A DNA stretch of 64,000 nt, from contig CAWIZO010000005.1 in assembly GCA_963840665.1 (NCBI GenBank), positions 1-64,000 of the forward strand. Direction: 5' to 3'. Origin of the DNA: DATFTE01 sp963840665. Lineage in GTDB: Bacteria; Acidobacteriota; Terriglobia; Terriglobales; Acidobacteriaceae. The translations under genes and the position numbers were made by a program. The notes beneath the pieces are model-generated. The model did no database searches. It had not been told where the DNA came from and saw only the letters and a program-made list of their open reading frames with translations. Within the stretch, counting starts at the first letter, position 1, and each line of letters opens with the position of its first letter. Below are positions 37,796 to 46,197 of the stretch, piece after piece.

Positions 37796-39841
37796 TCAGT
37801 TCCCGTAGTCGCCCCGGTTGATTCCCAACTTGGACATCCGCGATTGCAGCGTCGTCCGCTTCAACCCCAGCCGCATTGCCGCCCCACGCTCGCCCGCGAT
37901 CACTCCTCCACACTCACGCAAAATGCGCAGAATGTGCTGGCGCTCCACTCGGGTCAGTACGACTTCCTCTTCATCACCCTCCGTGGACGCCAACTCAGCC
38001 AGAGGAACTCGCAACACCGACCCTTCCGTCAAAATCACCGACCGCTCAATGAAGTTCTCCAGTTCGCGGACGTTGCCCGGCCACTTCCATCCCTGCATCG
38101 CGTTCATGGCTTCGATCGGGACCGTCTCGATCGCCCTGTTCATCCGCCGCGAAAATTTTTGTACAAAATAGCGAACCAGCAGCGGCACATCCTTGGGACG
38201 TTGCCGCAACGGCGGCACCATGATAGGAAACACGTTCAGCCGGTAAAACAAATCGCTGCGGAACTGCTTTTCAAGCACACTTTTCATCAGATCCCGGTTC
38301 GTGGCTGCGATCAATCGAATGTTCACCTTGATCGTCCGCGTGCTCCCCAGCCTTTCGAACTCCTGATCCTGCAGCACTCTAAGCAGTTTGGGCTGTAGTT
38401 CCAAGGGAATCTCTCCCACTTCATCGAGAAAAAGCGTCCCCTTGTCCGCCAATTCCAACCGTCCCACTTTTTGCGAAATTGCGCCCGTAAATGCGCCTTT
38501 CTCGTGTCCAAACAACTCGCTCTCTAGCAGGCCCGTGGGAATGGCCGCACAGTTCAGCTTGATAAAGCTGGCATTGTGTCGCGAACTCATGCGATGGATG
38601 GCCCGAGCCACCAATTCCTTCCCTGTCCCCGTCTCACCCAGCACCAGAACCGTGGAATCCGTGGGAGCAACGGTCTTAACCTGTGTTAAAACCTTTTTCA
38701 GGGGAGCGCTTTCCCCCACGATTTCTTCAAAGTTCATCCCCGTACGGATCTCGTCTTCCAGATACAGTTTCTCTTCCGCTAAACGGTTCTTTAGCTGGGC
38801 GATCTCGGTATAGGCACGAGCGTTATCGATAGAGATGGCAATCTGTGCCGCCACATGTGCCAGCAATTCATGGTCGCGGTCGGAAAACGCGTGCTTTTGC
38901 TTGCTCCCGATATTCAGTACGCCAATCGACCCCTTCGGCGAAAGTAAGGGAATCGACAGCAGCGATCGAACCCCCGCCCGCAGCAGCCTGTCGGCAAAGC
39001 GGCTACCCAACTGGGCCAGGTCTCGCTCGTCCCAGAAAACCGCCTTTCGCGAAACAAACGCCTTTGCGGAAATCGACTGTTCCAGTGAAACCCATTCTCC
39101 GTTCGCGACCAGCAAATGACTGTCGGGCGCGGCCAGAACGTATCCCTTCATCCCGGGCTTTTCCGGATCATAAATTCCGACTCCGGCAAAATCGTGCGCC
39201 AGCACGCGGCTTACCCTCGACGAAATTGTCGGTAGTAAAGACTCAAGATCGAGATTGGAAACCAGGCTCTGATTTATTTCCAGCAGCGCGTGAAGCCGCT
39301 CCCGTTCTTCCTCTAAGGTTTGCCGGGTCAGCGAGTTCTCGATGGCCAGCGCTGCCAGGCCCGCCACCCGCCGCAGTAGGCGTACATCTTTTTCTCCGTA
39401 TGCGTTCGGCTGCAAACTCGCTAAACCCAGCGCCCCCAGACGCCTTTGTGCGGTCGTCAGCGGCGAAACGCAGTAAGAACGCAAGCCTTTCTCGCGCATT
39501 CGGTTGAACAATAGCGGGAACCGGCTTTCAACATGCAGGTCCGGGAAAATCATCGGTTGCTGGTTCTCCCACACCCAGCCGCTAGCCGTGTCACTCACCG
39601 CCATCTCAACGGGCAACGACATTTCTGCTCCCGCCCAGATGTGGAGACGCATTTGATTTTGCTTGGGATCGTGCAGGGAAAAATTTGCGAAGTCGAACGT
39701 TGCAACTTCGCGCAGCCGCCCGCTAAGCTCCTCAAACAACTCCGGCAGGCTGCCATGGTGGACCACGAGGTCCGCCATCTCTAGTAGGGCGTCGTAGCGA
39801 CGTAAATCGCCGTCGAAATCCGAGAAACGGCTAGGGGTCAT
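37796..39841 (-). CDS. Sigma-54-dependent transcription activator with GAF domains
   Basis: 681 residues from the ATG at 39841 (713 if the ATG at 39937 is used). Two GAF-type sensor regions (about residues 20-170 and 190-345) are followed by the AAA+ domain with Walker A GETGTGKE, the sigma-54 contact loop GAFTGA and Walker B GTLFLDEVGEIP, then a Fis-type helix-turn-helix at the C-terminus (ERGAAMRLGLKRTTLQSRM). It activates sigma-54 promoters in response to a small-molecule or redox signal, of FhlA/NorR type. The signal is not readable. Confidence 0.93.
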   Translation of the reverse strand: MTPSRFSDFDGDLRRYDALLEMADLVVHHGSLPELFEELSGRLREVATFDFANFSLHDPKQNQMRLHIWAGAEMSLPVEMAVSDTASGWVWENQQPMIFPDLHVESRFPLLFNRMREKGLRSYCVSPLTTAQRRLGALGLASLQPNAYGEKDVRLLRRVAGLAALAIENSLTRQTLEEERERLHALLEINQSLVSNLDLESLLPTISSRVSRVLAHDFAGVGIYDPEKPGMKGYVLAAPDSHLLVANGEWVSLEQSISAKAFVSRKAVFWDERDLAQLGSRFADRLLRAGVRSLLSIPLLSPKGSIGVLNIGSKQKHAFSDRDHELLAHVAAQIAISIDNARAYTEIAQLKNRLAEEKLYLEDEIRTGMNFEEIVGESAPLKKVLTQVKTVAPTDSTVLVLGETGTGKELVARAIHRMSSRHNASFIKLNCAAIPTGLLESELFGHEKGAFTGAISQKVGRLELADKGTLFLDEVGEIPLELQPKLLRVLQDQEFERLGSTRTIKVNIRLIAATNRDLMKSVLEKQFRSDLFYRLNVFPIMVPPLRQRPKDVPLLVRYFVQKFSRRMNRAIETVPIEAMNAMQGWKWPGNVRELENFIERSVILTEGSVLRVPLAELASTEGDEEEVVLTRVERQHILRILRECGGVIAGERGAAMRLGLKRTTLQSRMSKLGINRGDYGN

Positions 39842-40003
39842 GGACAATACTTCGCTGGTCTGCTTCCCCCTCGAAAAAACAGACCATTCCCTTCGGCCAA
39901 TATTTACGGATAGTAACTCCATCGAGAGTCTCGTCAACCTACTTTTTCGTTTTTTCCGGTTTTCGGAACAGAACAGGGGAGTTGGAGAATAACGCCCTTA
40001 AAT

Positions 40004-40021
40004 CCTGACCACCCGGTCAGG
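40004..40021. promoter_or_regulatory. Operator-like palindrome in a divergent promoter region
   Basis: Perfect 7-base inverted arms CCTGACC and GGTCAGG around a 4-base centre. It lies 14 bases upstream of the TATAAT box of the next gene and in the divergent gap with the sigma-54 activator, so it may bind a regulator of either gene. Confidence 0.4.
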
Positions 40022-40034
40022 TTTCTCCACTGTG

Positions 40035-40040
40035 TATAAT
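40035..40040 (+). promoter_or_regulatory. -10 box close to the start of the 80-residue protein gene
   Basis: TATAAT ends 7 bases before the ATG at 40048, leaving almost no room for a 5' leader or ribosome-binding site. A leaderless transcript is likely if this promoter is used. Confidence 0.45.
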
Positions 40041-40047
40041 TTGATTA

Positions 40048-40290
40048 ATGGCGCGCGGTTGGGAAAGCAAGTCAGTCGAGCAACAGCAGGACGAAGCCAC
40101 GAACTCGCCCGCTCCCCGAAAGCAACTACTCTCTCCAGAAGAGGCCGCCAAGCAGCGGCAAAGGCAGGGGCTTACTCTTTCCCGTCAAAATGTCGTTCAA
40201 CAACTACAACGGGCAACAAATCCGACCCATCGCCAAATGCTCGAGAAAGCCCTCGCCGACCTTGACGCCCAACTCTCCCGCCTAACCTAG
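40048..40290 (+). CDS. Small hypothetical protein, helical and basic
   Basis: 80 residues that I do not recognise. The composition is Gln, Arg and Lys rich with a predicted helix (RQRQGLTLSRQNVVQQLQRA and ALADLDAQLSRLT). No signal peptide or membrane span. It lies 49 bases upstream of purS, in the same direction; each has its own TATAAT element. The function is unknown. Confidence 0.6.
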   Translation: MARGWESKSVEQQQDEATNSPAPRKQLLSPEEAAKQRQRQGLTLSRQNVVQQLQRATNPTHRQMLEKALADLDAQLSRLT

Positions 40291-40320
40291 TTCCAGCGTC
40301 TCTCACTCACCTCCCTGACG

Positions 40321-40326
40321 TATAAT
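40321..40326 (+). promoter_or_regulatory. Possible -10 box before purS
   Basis: TATAAT 13 bases upstream of the purS ATG; no clear -35 box. Similar placement to the box at 40035. Confidence 0.35.
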
Positions 40327-40339
40327 TGCGTTAATTCCC

Positions 40340-40585
40340 ATGAAAGCTTACGTTTACGTCTCGCTGAAGAAGAGTGTCCTCGACCCCCAAGGCAAGACCA
40401 TTCAAGGCGCCCTTAAAAAGATGGGTTACCAGGGTTTGCAAGAGGTGCGCCAGGGAAAGTATTTCGAGATTACACTCAATGGAGGGTTAACCCGAACCGA
40501 TGCTCAGGCGGAGGTCGAGCGCATCGCCCGCGAGGTGCTCACCAACCCGGTCATCGAAGAATTTCGGTTTTCCCTGGAAGAGTAG
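40340..40585 (+). CDS. purS: Phosphoribosylformylglycinamidine synthase, PurS subunit
   Basis: 81 residues, typical PurS length. VYVSLKKSVLDPQGKTIQGAL and GKYFEITL match the family, and the end VLTNPVIEEFRFSLEE fits as well. It links PurL and PurQ in the fourth step of purine synthesis. Neither purQ nor purL is adjacent, glmS being next, so the gene is separated from its usual operon. Confidence 0.9.
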   Translation: MKAYVYVSLKKSVLDPQGKTIQGALKKMGYQGLQEVRQGKYFEITLNGGLTRTDAQAEVERIAREVLTNPVIEEFRFSLEE

Positions 40586-40597
40586 CGGCGGAGTAGC

Positions 40598-40614
40598 GCC
40601 GGCGTCCCGCCGGC
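40598..40614. terminator. Stem-loop between purS and glmS
   Basis: Perfect 7-bp stem GCCGGCG / CGCCGGC with a 3-base loop, 13 bases after the purS stop. No T-run follows, so it may be a Rho-aided or processing hairpin, or a dispersed repeat, rather than an intrinsic terminator. The remaining gap to glmS shows no ribozyme-like features. Confidence 0.4.
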
Positions 40615-40749
40615 CACCGTGAGCCTAGCTCGAGTGGTCGGAAGAATAAGCTCGGCTGGAACCGGGGGAGCGCCGAGCCTTGGCTCTGCAGTTGCCCAAC
40701 CACAAATTCTGAGGTACTCGGTTCCCCGCCGATCCAGGAGATCATCAGT

Positions 40750-42624
40750 ATGTGCGGTATTGTCGGCTACGTTGGCAAAAAGCGCGTCGTTCCCGTCATC
40801 ATTGAAGGTCTGCGCCGCCTCGAATATCGCGGCTACGACTCGGCCGGCATCGCAGTCGCCGGGAATGGAGACGGCCTTCAGATTCGCCGCGCCGAAGGCA
40901 AACTGCGCAACCTCGAAGAAGTCATTCGCCTCAAGCCGCTCGATGGCACATACGGTATCGGCCACACTCGCTGGGCCACCCACGGACGTCCGACGGAAGA
41001 GAACGCCCATCCCCATCGCGATTGCACGGGCAAAATCGTCGTCGTCCACAATGGCATCGTCGAAAATTATTTATCGCTAAAGAAGAAGCTCATCGAGGAA
41101 GGCCACAAGTTCACCACCGAGACCGATACTGAAGTGATCGCCCATCTGGTAGAGCGTTATCTTTTTCAGACGGGAAACGGACATCGTCCTTCGCTGGAAG
41201 AAGCCGTCAGAAAGACGATCCGCGAACTGACCGGCGTTTTCGCGCTTAGCGTCATCTGCGTTGACGACCCGAATAAGATCGTCGCCGCTCGCAATGGACC
41301 TCCCGCCGTCATCGGCCTCGGCAAAGACGAATATTTCGTGGCCTCTGACGTCCCCGCGATTCTCTACCACACGCGCGATTTGTTCTTCCTCGCCGATGGA
41401 GACCTCGCCGTCATCACTCCTGACGGAGTGCAGCTCACCGACTTCCACGGCAACCCCATCGTTCGCCAGGTGCAGCACGTCACCTGGGATCCGATCATGG
41501 CCGAAAAAGGTGGTTTCAAGCACTTCATGCTCAAGGAGATTTTTGAGCAGCCGCGCTCGGTTCGCGACACGACATTGGGACGCATCTCGCAGGACACCGG
41601 CCATATTTTCCTCGACGAAATGGAAATCACCGAGGCGGAATTCCGCGCCGCACAGAAAATCAATATCGCCGCCTGCGGCACCAGTTGGCACGCCGGACAG
41701 GCTGGCAAGTTCATGATCGAACGTCTGGCGCGTGTTCCCGTTGAGGTTGACTACGCTAGCGAGTGGCGCTACCGCGACCCCATCGTCGGACCAAACACCA
41801 TCACCATGGTGATTTCGCAGTCGGGAGAAACCGCCGACACCATCGCCGCCCAACGTGAAGCCAAGGCCAAAGGATCGAAGACGCTCGCCATTTGCAACGT
41901 TGTCGGATCGATGATCACTCGCGAAGCCGCCGGCACCATCTACACTCACGCGGGACCCGAGATCGGCGTCGCTTCCACCAAGGCTTTTACCGGACAATTG
42001 ACCGCGCTTTACCTGTTCGCGCTCTACCTCGCGCAAGTGCGGGGAGCAATGACCGCAGAGCAAGCTAAGGCTGCTGTCCACGAGCTCACGCTGATTCCAG
42101 GAAAGCTCGAGCAGTTACTGACTCACGATGAGGCTTGCGAAGCCTTGGCGAAAGAATACGTCCGCTCGCAGGATTTCCTGTTTTTGGGACGTGGTATCCA
42201 CTATCCCATCGCTCTCGAAGGCGCGCTCAAGTTGAAAGAGATTTCCTATATCCACGCGGAAGGCTATCCCGCGGGAGAGATGAAGCATGGCCCCAATGCC
42301 CTGATCGATGAAAATCTTCCGGTCGTCATCATCGCCACGCGCGACAAAAACGATGAGCTTTCGATGACGCGCTATGAGAAGACGTGCTCGAACCTGAAGG
42401 AAGTGAAAGCGCGCTCGGGCATCGTAATCGCGATCGCGACGGAAGGCGACGAAGAAATCAAAGAAGCTGCCGACCACGTTATGTATGTTCCGGCCGCTCC
42501 AGAAGAACTGCTGCCCATTCTCGAAATCGTCCCGTTACAACTGCTGGCCTACCACATTGCCGTCCGCCGCGGCTGCGACGTAGACCAACCCCGCAACCTG
42601 GCCAAATCAGTAACAGTAGAGTAA
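40750..42624 (+). CDS. glmS: Glutamine--fructose-6-phosphate aminotransferase
   Basis: 624 residues. The N-terminal glutaminase has catalytic Cys2 (MCGIVGYVG), RRLEYRGYDSAG and HTRWATHG. Two SIS isomerase domains follow (CGTSWHAG, SQSGETADT, EIGVASTKAFTGQ; then LGRGIHYPIALEGALKLKE and EGYPAGEMKHGP). It makes glucosamine-6-phosphate for cell-wall synthesis. No glmS ribozyme is recognisable upstream. Confidence 0.97.
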   Translation: MCGIVGYVGKKRVVPVIIEGLRRLEYRGYDSAGIAVAGNGDGLQIRRAEGKLRNLEEVIRLKPLDGTYGIGHTRWATHGRPTEENAHPHRDCTGKIVVVHNGIVENYLSLKKKLIEEGHKFTTETDTEVIAHLVERYLFQTGNGHRPSLEEAVRKTIRELTGVFALSVICVDDPNKIVAARNGPPAVIGLGKDEYFVASDVPAILYHTRDLFFLADGDLAVITPDGVQLTDFHGNPIVRQVQHVTWDPIMAEKGGFKHFMLKEIFEQPRSVRDTTLGRISQDTGHIFLDEMEITEAEFRAAQKINIAACGTSWHAGQAGKFMIERLARVPVEVDYASEWRYRDPIVGPNTITMVISQSGETADTIAAQREAKAKGSKTLAICNVVGSMITREAAGTIYTHAGPEIGVASTKAFTGQLTALYLFALYLAQVRGAMTAEQAKAAVHELTLIPGKLEQLLTHDEACEALAKEYVRSQDFLFLGRGIHYPIALEGALKLKEISYIHAEGYPAGEMKHGPNALIDENLPVVIIATRDKNDELSMTRYEKTCSNLKEVKARSGIVIAIATEGDEEIKEAADHVMYVPAAPEELLPILEIVPLQLLAYHIAVRRGCDVDQPRNLAKSVTVE

Positions 42625-42637
42625 AGAACCTCGGGTG

Positions 42638-42672
42638 CCCATCTTTGTCGCGCTTTTTGCGACAAAGGTGGG
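42638..42672. terminator. REP-like stem-loop after glmS
   Basis: 14-base arms, CCCATCTTTGTCGC and GCGACAAAGGTGGG, with one T:G wobble around a 7-base loop GCTTTTT. It lies between the converging glmS and BrnA-like genes and could end transcription. Its layout (CCCA arm, 7-base T-rich loop, GGTGGG arm) matches the hairpins beside the RAYT gene at 57407-57435. Confidence 0.6.
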
Positions 42673-42690
42673 ATTCCACAACGGCCCGCA

Positions 42691-42933
42691 CTATCTCCGC
42701 TTCTTCTGCAGTTCCATCCACTCCCGCAACGCCCGGTTGATCCGAGTTTGATACCCCCGCCCACCCTTTTTGAACCAATCGATCACATCCGCATCCAGGC
42801 GCACCGTAATCGGCTGTTTGATGGGACGGTAGAACGACTTCAGCCGTTCCCAATTTCCCTCTTTGGGCTTCTCCTCCGCCACTGCGCGCAGAGTCCTCTT
42901 GACTAGCTTCGCCGCTTTCTTCTTTCTTCTCAT
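42691..42933 (-). CDS. BrnA-like antitoxin (ribbon-helix-helix)
   Basis: 80 residues from the ATG at 42933, with GGAAGG 8 bases upstream. The basic N-terminus precedes the family core PITVRLDADVIDWFKKGGRG, then YQTRINRALREWM. Such proteins repress their own operon and neutralise the BrnT RNase toxin. No BrnT gene lies beside it, so this is an orphan, possibly a simple DNA-binding regulator. Confidence 0.75.
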   Translation of the reverse strand: MRRKKKAAKLVKRTLRAVAEEKPKEGNWERLKSFYRPIKQPITVRLDADVIDWFKKGGRGYQTRINRALREWMELQKKRR

Positions 42934-42975
42934 CCAATGTACCTTCCCGTACGTACAAATTAACACATACAAAAT

Positions 42976-42991
42976 GTTCCACGTGGAACAT
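42976..42991. promoter_or_regulatory. parS-type ParB-binding site
   Basis: Exact palindrome TGTTCCACGTGGAACA, matching the general parS consensus TGTTNCACGTGNAACA. It extends to an 18-bp perfect palindrome with flanking A and T. An identical copy lies at 57285-57300. parA/parB are not in the window. Confidence 0.75.
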
Positions 42992-43044
42992 TACCCCGAT
43001 TTAAACCTGTGCGTCCCGAGCGGACCGTTTATCATCCAAAAAGC

Positions 43045-43767
43045 ATGGCTTTTCAGACCTACACCGCCCAACTCTCACGCTCTCTGGCACTTTCGGAGGC
43101 CTCCAAACACCTCGAGTTCGTGGTGCCTTCGGTATCGCATTTCGGGTTCGTAGCCGGACAGTGGCTCTCATTCAAGGCCAACAAGCCCGACGGCGAAGAG
43201 ATCACCCGCGCCTATTCCATCGCCTCCGCGCCGGACGACTCCAATCAGTTCGCGCTCTGCCTGAACCGCGTGCAGGATGGATTCATGTCGAACTTCCTCT
43301 GCGACATGAAAGAAGGAGGCGAACTCGCGTGCCAAGGTCCGTTCGGCAACTTCATTCTGCGTCCGCCAATGCGCGACACGATTCTGATCGCCACCGGCAC
43401 CGGCATCGCCCCATTTCGTTCGATGCTGCAGTGGCTTTTTCACGCCAGTGAAATGCGCCACGACAATCATCAAATATGGCTCGTCTTTGGCAGCCGCTTC
43501 GAAAAAGATATTTACTATCATCAGGAATTTCTCGATCTCGCCGCGAAGCATTCCAACTTTCATTACCTGCCTACCCTCAGTCGAGGCGACGAGAAGTGGA
43601 AGGGCCTGCGAGGGTATGTTCAGGAGCATGTGCCCAGCATCATCGGCAGCCGCACCGACCCGCATGCCTACATCTGTGGACTGAAGAAAATGATTAGCGC
43701 GAACCGCGATCTTCTCAAAGGGCTGGGCTGGGACAGGAAGTCCATCATTTACGAGGCCTACGACTGA
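43045..43767 (+). CDS. Ferredoxin--NADP reductase family flavoprotein
   Basis: 240 residues from the ATG at 43045. FAD site RAYSIASAP, NADP-side GTGIAPFRSMLQW, and nucleotide-binding CGLKKM near the end. The protein has the Fpr-type domain order (FAD, then NAD(P)) with no fused iron-sulfur domain, so it exchanges electrons between NADPH and ferredoxin or flavodoxin. The partner is unknown. It lies between the first parS and dnaK. Confidence 0.9.
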   Translation: MAFQTYTAQLSRSLALSEASKHLEFVVPSVSHFGFVAGQWLSFKANKPDGEEITRAYSIASAPDDSNQFALCLNRVQDGFMSNFLCDMKEGGELACQGPFGNFILRPPMRDTILIATGTGIAPFRSMLQWLFHASEMRHDNHQIWLVFGSRFEKDIYYHQEFLDLAAKHSNFHYLPTLSRGDEKWKGLRGYVQEHVPSIIGSRTDPHAYICGLKKMISANRDLLKGLGWDRKSIIYEAYD

Positions 43768-43882
43768 CCTTTCAGCGATAGAGCGTTTCGATTCCGGCAA
43801 ATGATTGTACCCATTGACCTTATCTCATTCCTGCCATTCCATAAATCCCTGCATCCCTATGCGTTCAAACCACATCTAATTC

Positions 43883-43903
43883 CTTGACAACGATTGACTC
43901 AAG
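43883..43903. promoter_or_regulatory. Probable HAIR operator upstream of dnaK
   Basis: CTTGACA, 7 bases, ACTCAAG: 12 of 14 positions of the HspR-associated inverted repeat CTTGAGT-N7-ACTCAAG. It overlaps the -35 box of the dnaK promoter, a position expected for repression. A HspR-like gene lies 8.5 kb downstream (52397). HspR normally uses DnaK as co-repressor. Confidence 0.65.
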
Positions 43904-43912
43904 TCTTATCAT
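43884..43912 (+). promoter_or_regulatory. Sigma-70-type promoter of dnaK
   Basis: TTGACA (43884-43889), 17 bases, TATCAT (43907-43912). Good match with optimal spacing, about 65 bases before the dnaK start; GGAGGAG precedes the ATG. Confidence 0.7.
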
Positions 43913-43977
43913 GCGTTCGGATTCAATAGCAATCGCACTCATTGTAAAGCACTTATAAGTTTCAGGAGGAGCCAGAT

Positions 43978-45906
43978 ATGGCCAAAATTATTGGAATCGA
44001 CTTGGGAACCACCAACTCCGTGGTAGCGGTGATGGAGGGTGGCGAACCCAAGGTTATCCCTAACGAGGAAGGTGGACGCACTACCCCATCGGTGGTCGGG
44101 TTCACCAAGACCGGCGAGCGGTTAGTAGGGCAGGTCGCAAAGCGGCAGGCAATCACCAACCCAGAAAATACGGTCTATTCGATCAAGCGGTTTATGGGAC
44201 GCCGCTTCGACGAAGTGCAGGAAGAAATCAAGATGGTCCCTTATAAAGTCGTGCAGTCGGGCGACCACGTAGCCGTGCTAGCGCAGGGGAAGGAATACAC
44301 CCCTCCGCAGATTTCGGCCATGATTTTGCAGAAGTTGAAGAAAGCGGCGGAGGACTATCTCGGCGAGAAAGTCAACGAGGCGGTTATCACCGTGCCAGCG
44401 TACTTCAATGACGCGCAGCGCCAGGCGACCAAAGATGCCGGCAAGATTGCTGGACTCGACGTCAAGCGCATCATCAATGAGCCGACGGCGGCCGCGTTGG
44501 CCTACGGACTCGACAAGAAAAAGGACGAGACCATCGCGGTCTACGACTTCGGCGGCGGAACCTTCGATATTTCGATTCTCGAAGTGGGCGAAGGCGTGAT
44601 CGAAGTCAAGGCGACCAACGGTGACACTCACCTGGGCGGTGACAACCTCGACCAGCGCATTGTTGACTGGTTGATCGACGAGTTCAGGAAAGATGAAGGT
44701 CTCGACCTGCGCGGCAAAGGCAACGAGATGGCTCTGCAGCGTCTGCGAGATGCAGCCGAGCGCGCCAAGATCGAGCTCTCGACCACGATGGAGACGGAAA
44801 TCAATCTGCCCTTCATCACGGCCGATGCCGGCGGTCCGAAGCATCTGGTTAAGAAGTTGACCCGTGCAAAGTTGGAATCGATGGTCGAAGACATCCTGCA
44901 GAAGTCGGTCGGTCCTTGCAAGCAGTGCATGAAGGACGCCGGCGTGGATGCTTCGAAGATCAACGAAGTGGTGCTGGTCGGCGGACAGACGCGTATGCCG
45001 CGGATCCAGGCGATCGTGAAAGAACTGTTCGGGAAAGAGCCGCATCGTGGCGTAAATCCCGACGAAGTGGTTGCGATCGGCGCGGCGATTCAGGGCGGCG
45101 TGCTCGGCGGCGAAGTAAAAGACCTGCTGCTGCTCGACGTGACTCCGCTGACGCTCTCGATTGAGACGTTGGGCGGTGTGGCGACGCCGATGATTCCGCG
45201 CAACACGACGATTCCGACCCGCAAGACGGAAACGTTTTCGACCGCGGCCGATAGTCAGACGTCGGTTGAAGTCCATGTGTTGCAGGGCGAACGTCCCATG
45301 GCGGCGCAGAATCGCACATTGGGTAAGTTCCACTTGACCGGGTTGCCTCCGGCTCCGCGTGGTGTGCCCCAGATCGAAGTCACGTTCGACATTGATGCCA
45401 ACGGCATTCTGAACGTGACCGCGAAGGATATGGCCACGGGCAAGGATCAGAAGATCACGATTACGTCGTCTTCCGGTCTGAGCAAGGAAGAAGTCGAACG
45501 CATGGCCAAGGACGCGGACGCACACTCGGCCGAAGACAAAACCCGGCGCGAAGAGATCGAGTCGCGCAACCAGCTCGACTCGATGGTTTACAGCGTCGAG
45601 AAGATGCTGCGCGAGCACGGAGACAAGATCTCGGGCTCAGAGCGTGGCGATGTCGAAAACGCAGTGGCCGACGCCAAGAAGGCGTTGGAAGGCGGCGACA
45701 AGGCGGCGATGGACTCGGCAAAGCAGAAGCTGACCGACGCGTCCCACAAACTGGCGGAGCAGATGTACAAAGCTTCCCAACCGCAAGGCACCCCGGGCGC
45801 AGGCCCAAGCGCCGAAGCGGGACCGTCCGCAGGCGGAAACGGTCAAGCCAAGAAAGACGAAGGCGTGATCGACGCTGAGTACGTGGACGTCGAAGACAAG
45901 AAATAA
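43978..45906 (+). CDS. dnaK: Chaperone DnaK (Hsp70)
   Basis: 642 residues. ATPase domain signatures GIDLGTTNSVVAVMEGG, VYDFGGGTFDISI and VVLVGGQTRMPRIQ; substrate domain with the family sequence around VTPLTLSIETLGGV; acidic C-terminus (EGVIDAEYVDVEDKK). It folds proteins with DnaJ, encoded 0.8 kb downstream, and GrpE, not seen here. Expression is probably under HspR via the HAIR site. Confidence 0.98.
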   Translation: MAKIIGIDLGTTNSVVAVMEGGEPKVIPNEEGGRTTPSVVGFTKTGERLVGQVAKRQAITNPENTVYSIKRFMGRRFDEVQEEIKMVPYKVVQSGDHVAVLAQGKEYTPPQISAMILQKLKKAAEDYLGEKVNEAVITVPAYFNDAQRQATKDAGKIAGLDVKRIINEPTAAALAYGLDKKKDETIAVYDFGGGTFDISILEVGEGVIEVKATNGDTHLGGDNLDQRIVDWLIDEFRKDEGLDLRGKGNEMALQRLRDAAERAKIELSTTMETEINLPFITADAGGPKHLVKKLTRAKLESMVEDILQKSVGPCKQCMKDAGVDASKINEVVLVGGQTRMPRIQAIVKELFGKEPHRGVNPDEVVAIGAAIQGGVLGGEVKDLLLLDVTPLTLSIETLGGVATPMIPRNTTIPTRKTETFSTAADSQTSVEVHVLQGERPMAAQNRTLGKFHLTGLPPAPRGVPQIEVTFDIDANGILNVTAKDMATGKDQKITITSSSGLSKEEVERMAKDADAHSAEDKTRREEIESRNQLDSMVYSVEKMLREHGDKISGSERGDVENAVADAKKALEGGDKAAMDSAKQKLTDASHKLAEQMYKASQPQGTPGAGPSAEAGPSAGGNGQAKKDEGVIDAEYVDVEDKK

Positions 45907-45907
45907 G

Positions 45908-45936
45908 CTGTCAGCCATCGGCCGTCAGCTTTCAGT
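45908..45936. repeat. Short heptamer array, GTCAGCC type
   Basis: TGTCAGC, CATCGGC, CGTCAGC, TTTCAGT directly after the dnaK stop codon; it shows the 7-base period but with only four units. Confidence 0.6.
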
Positions 45937-45997
45937 AGAGGCTATGAGGCGCGGGCATTTTGCCCGCGCTTGTTTTCAGGGCCAAAGGAGATTGAAA

Positions 45998-46174
45998 TTG
46001 CAATTTGAAGTCAATGGTCAGGTATATTTTCTGAACTTCGCGGAAGACCAGGGGAAATGGTTCGTAGTGAAACCCACTGGCACGGGAGTGATGGCGATCC
46101 CCGTGTATGTGGACGCGGCGAAGTATGAATTTTTCGGGATTCTGGAGAAAGACCGCCACAATATTCAGAACTAA
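45998..46174 (+). CDS. Small hypothetical protein after dnaK
   Basis: 58 residues from the TTG at 45998 (AAAGGAG ends 7 bases before); a longer start at 45944 or a TTG at 45992 fits the ribosome site less well. The sequence FEVNGQVYFLNFAEDQGKW looks like a small beta sheet with Phe, Tyr and Trp; no motif is recognised. It lies inside the dnaK-dnaJ block, so it may be co-expressed. Confidence 0.55.
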   Translation: MQFEVNGQVYFLNFAEDQGKWFVVKPTGTGVMAIPVYVDAAKYEFFGILEKDRHNIQN

Positions 46175-46197
46175 AATGTGCGGGGTAAACGCAAGGC

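Noticed and set aside
40586..40749. glmS ribozyme upstream of glmS
   Set aside because: Only a GC-rich 7-bp hairpin near purS; none of the conserved glmS ribozyme core is recognisable.
41077..42081. 334-codon open frame opposite glmS
   Set aside because: Antisense shadow; no motif and it lies entirely within a well-conserved gene.
43904..43977. CIRCE element before dnaK
   Set aside because: No TTAGCACTC-N9-GAGTGCTAA-like repeat; the HAIR match is much better.
44278..45618. 446-codon open frame on the minus strand opposite dnaK
   Set aside because: No family recognisable, His/Arg/Gln-rich composition typical of an antisense shadow of a GC-rich gene.
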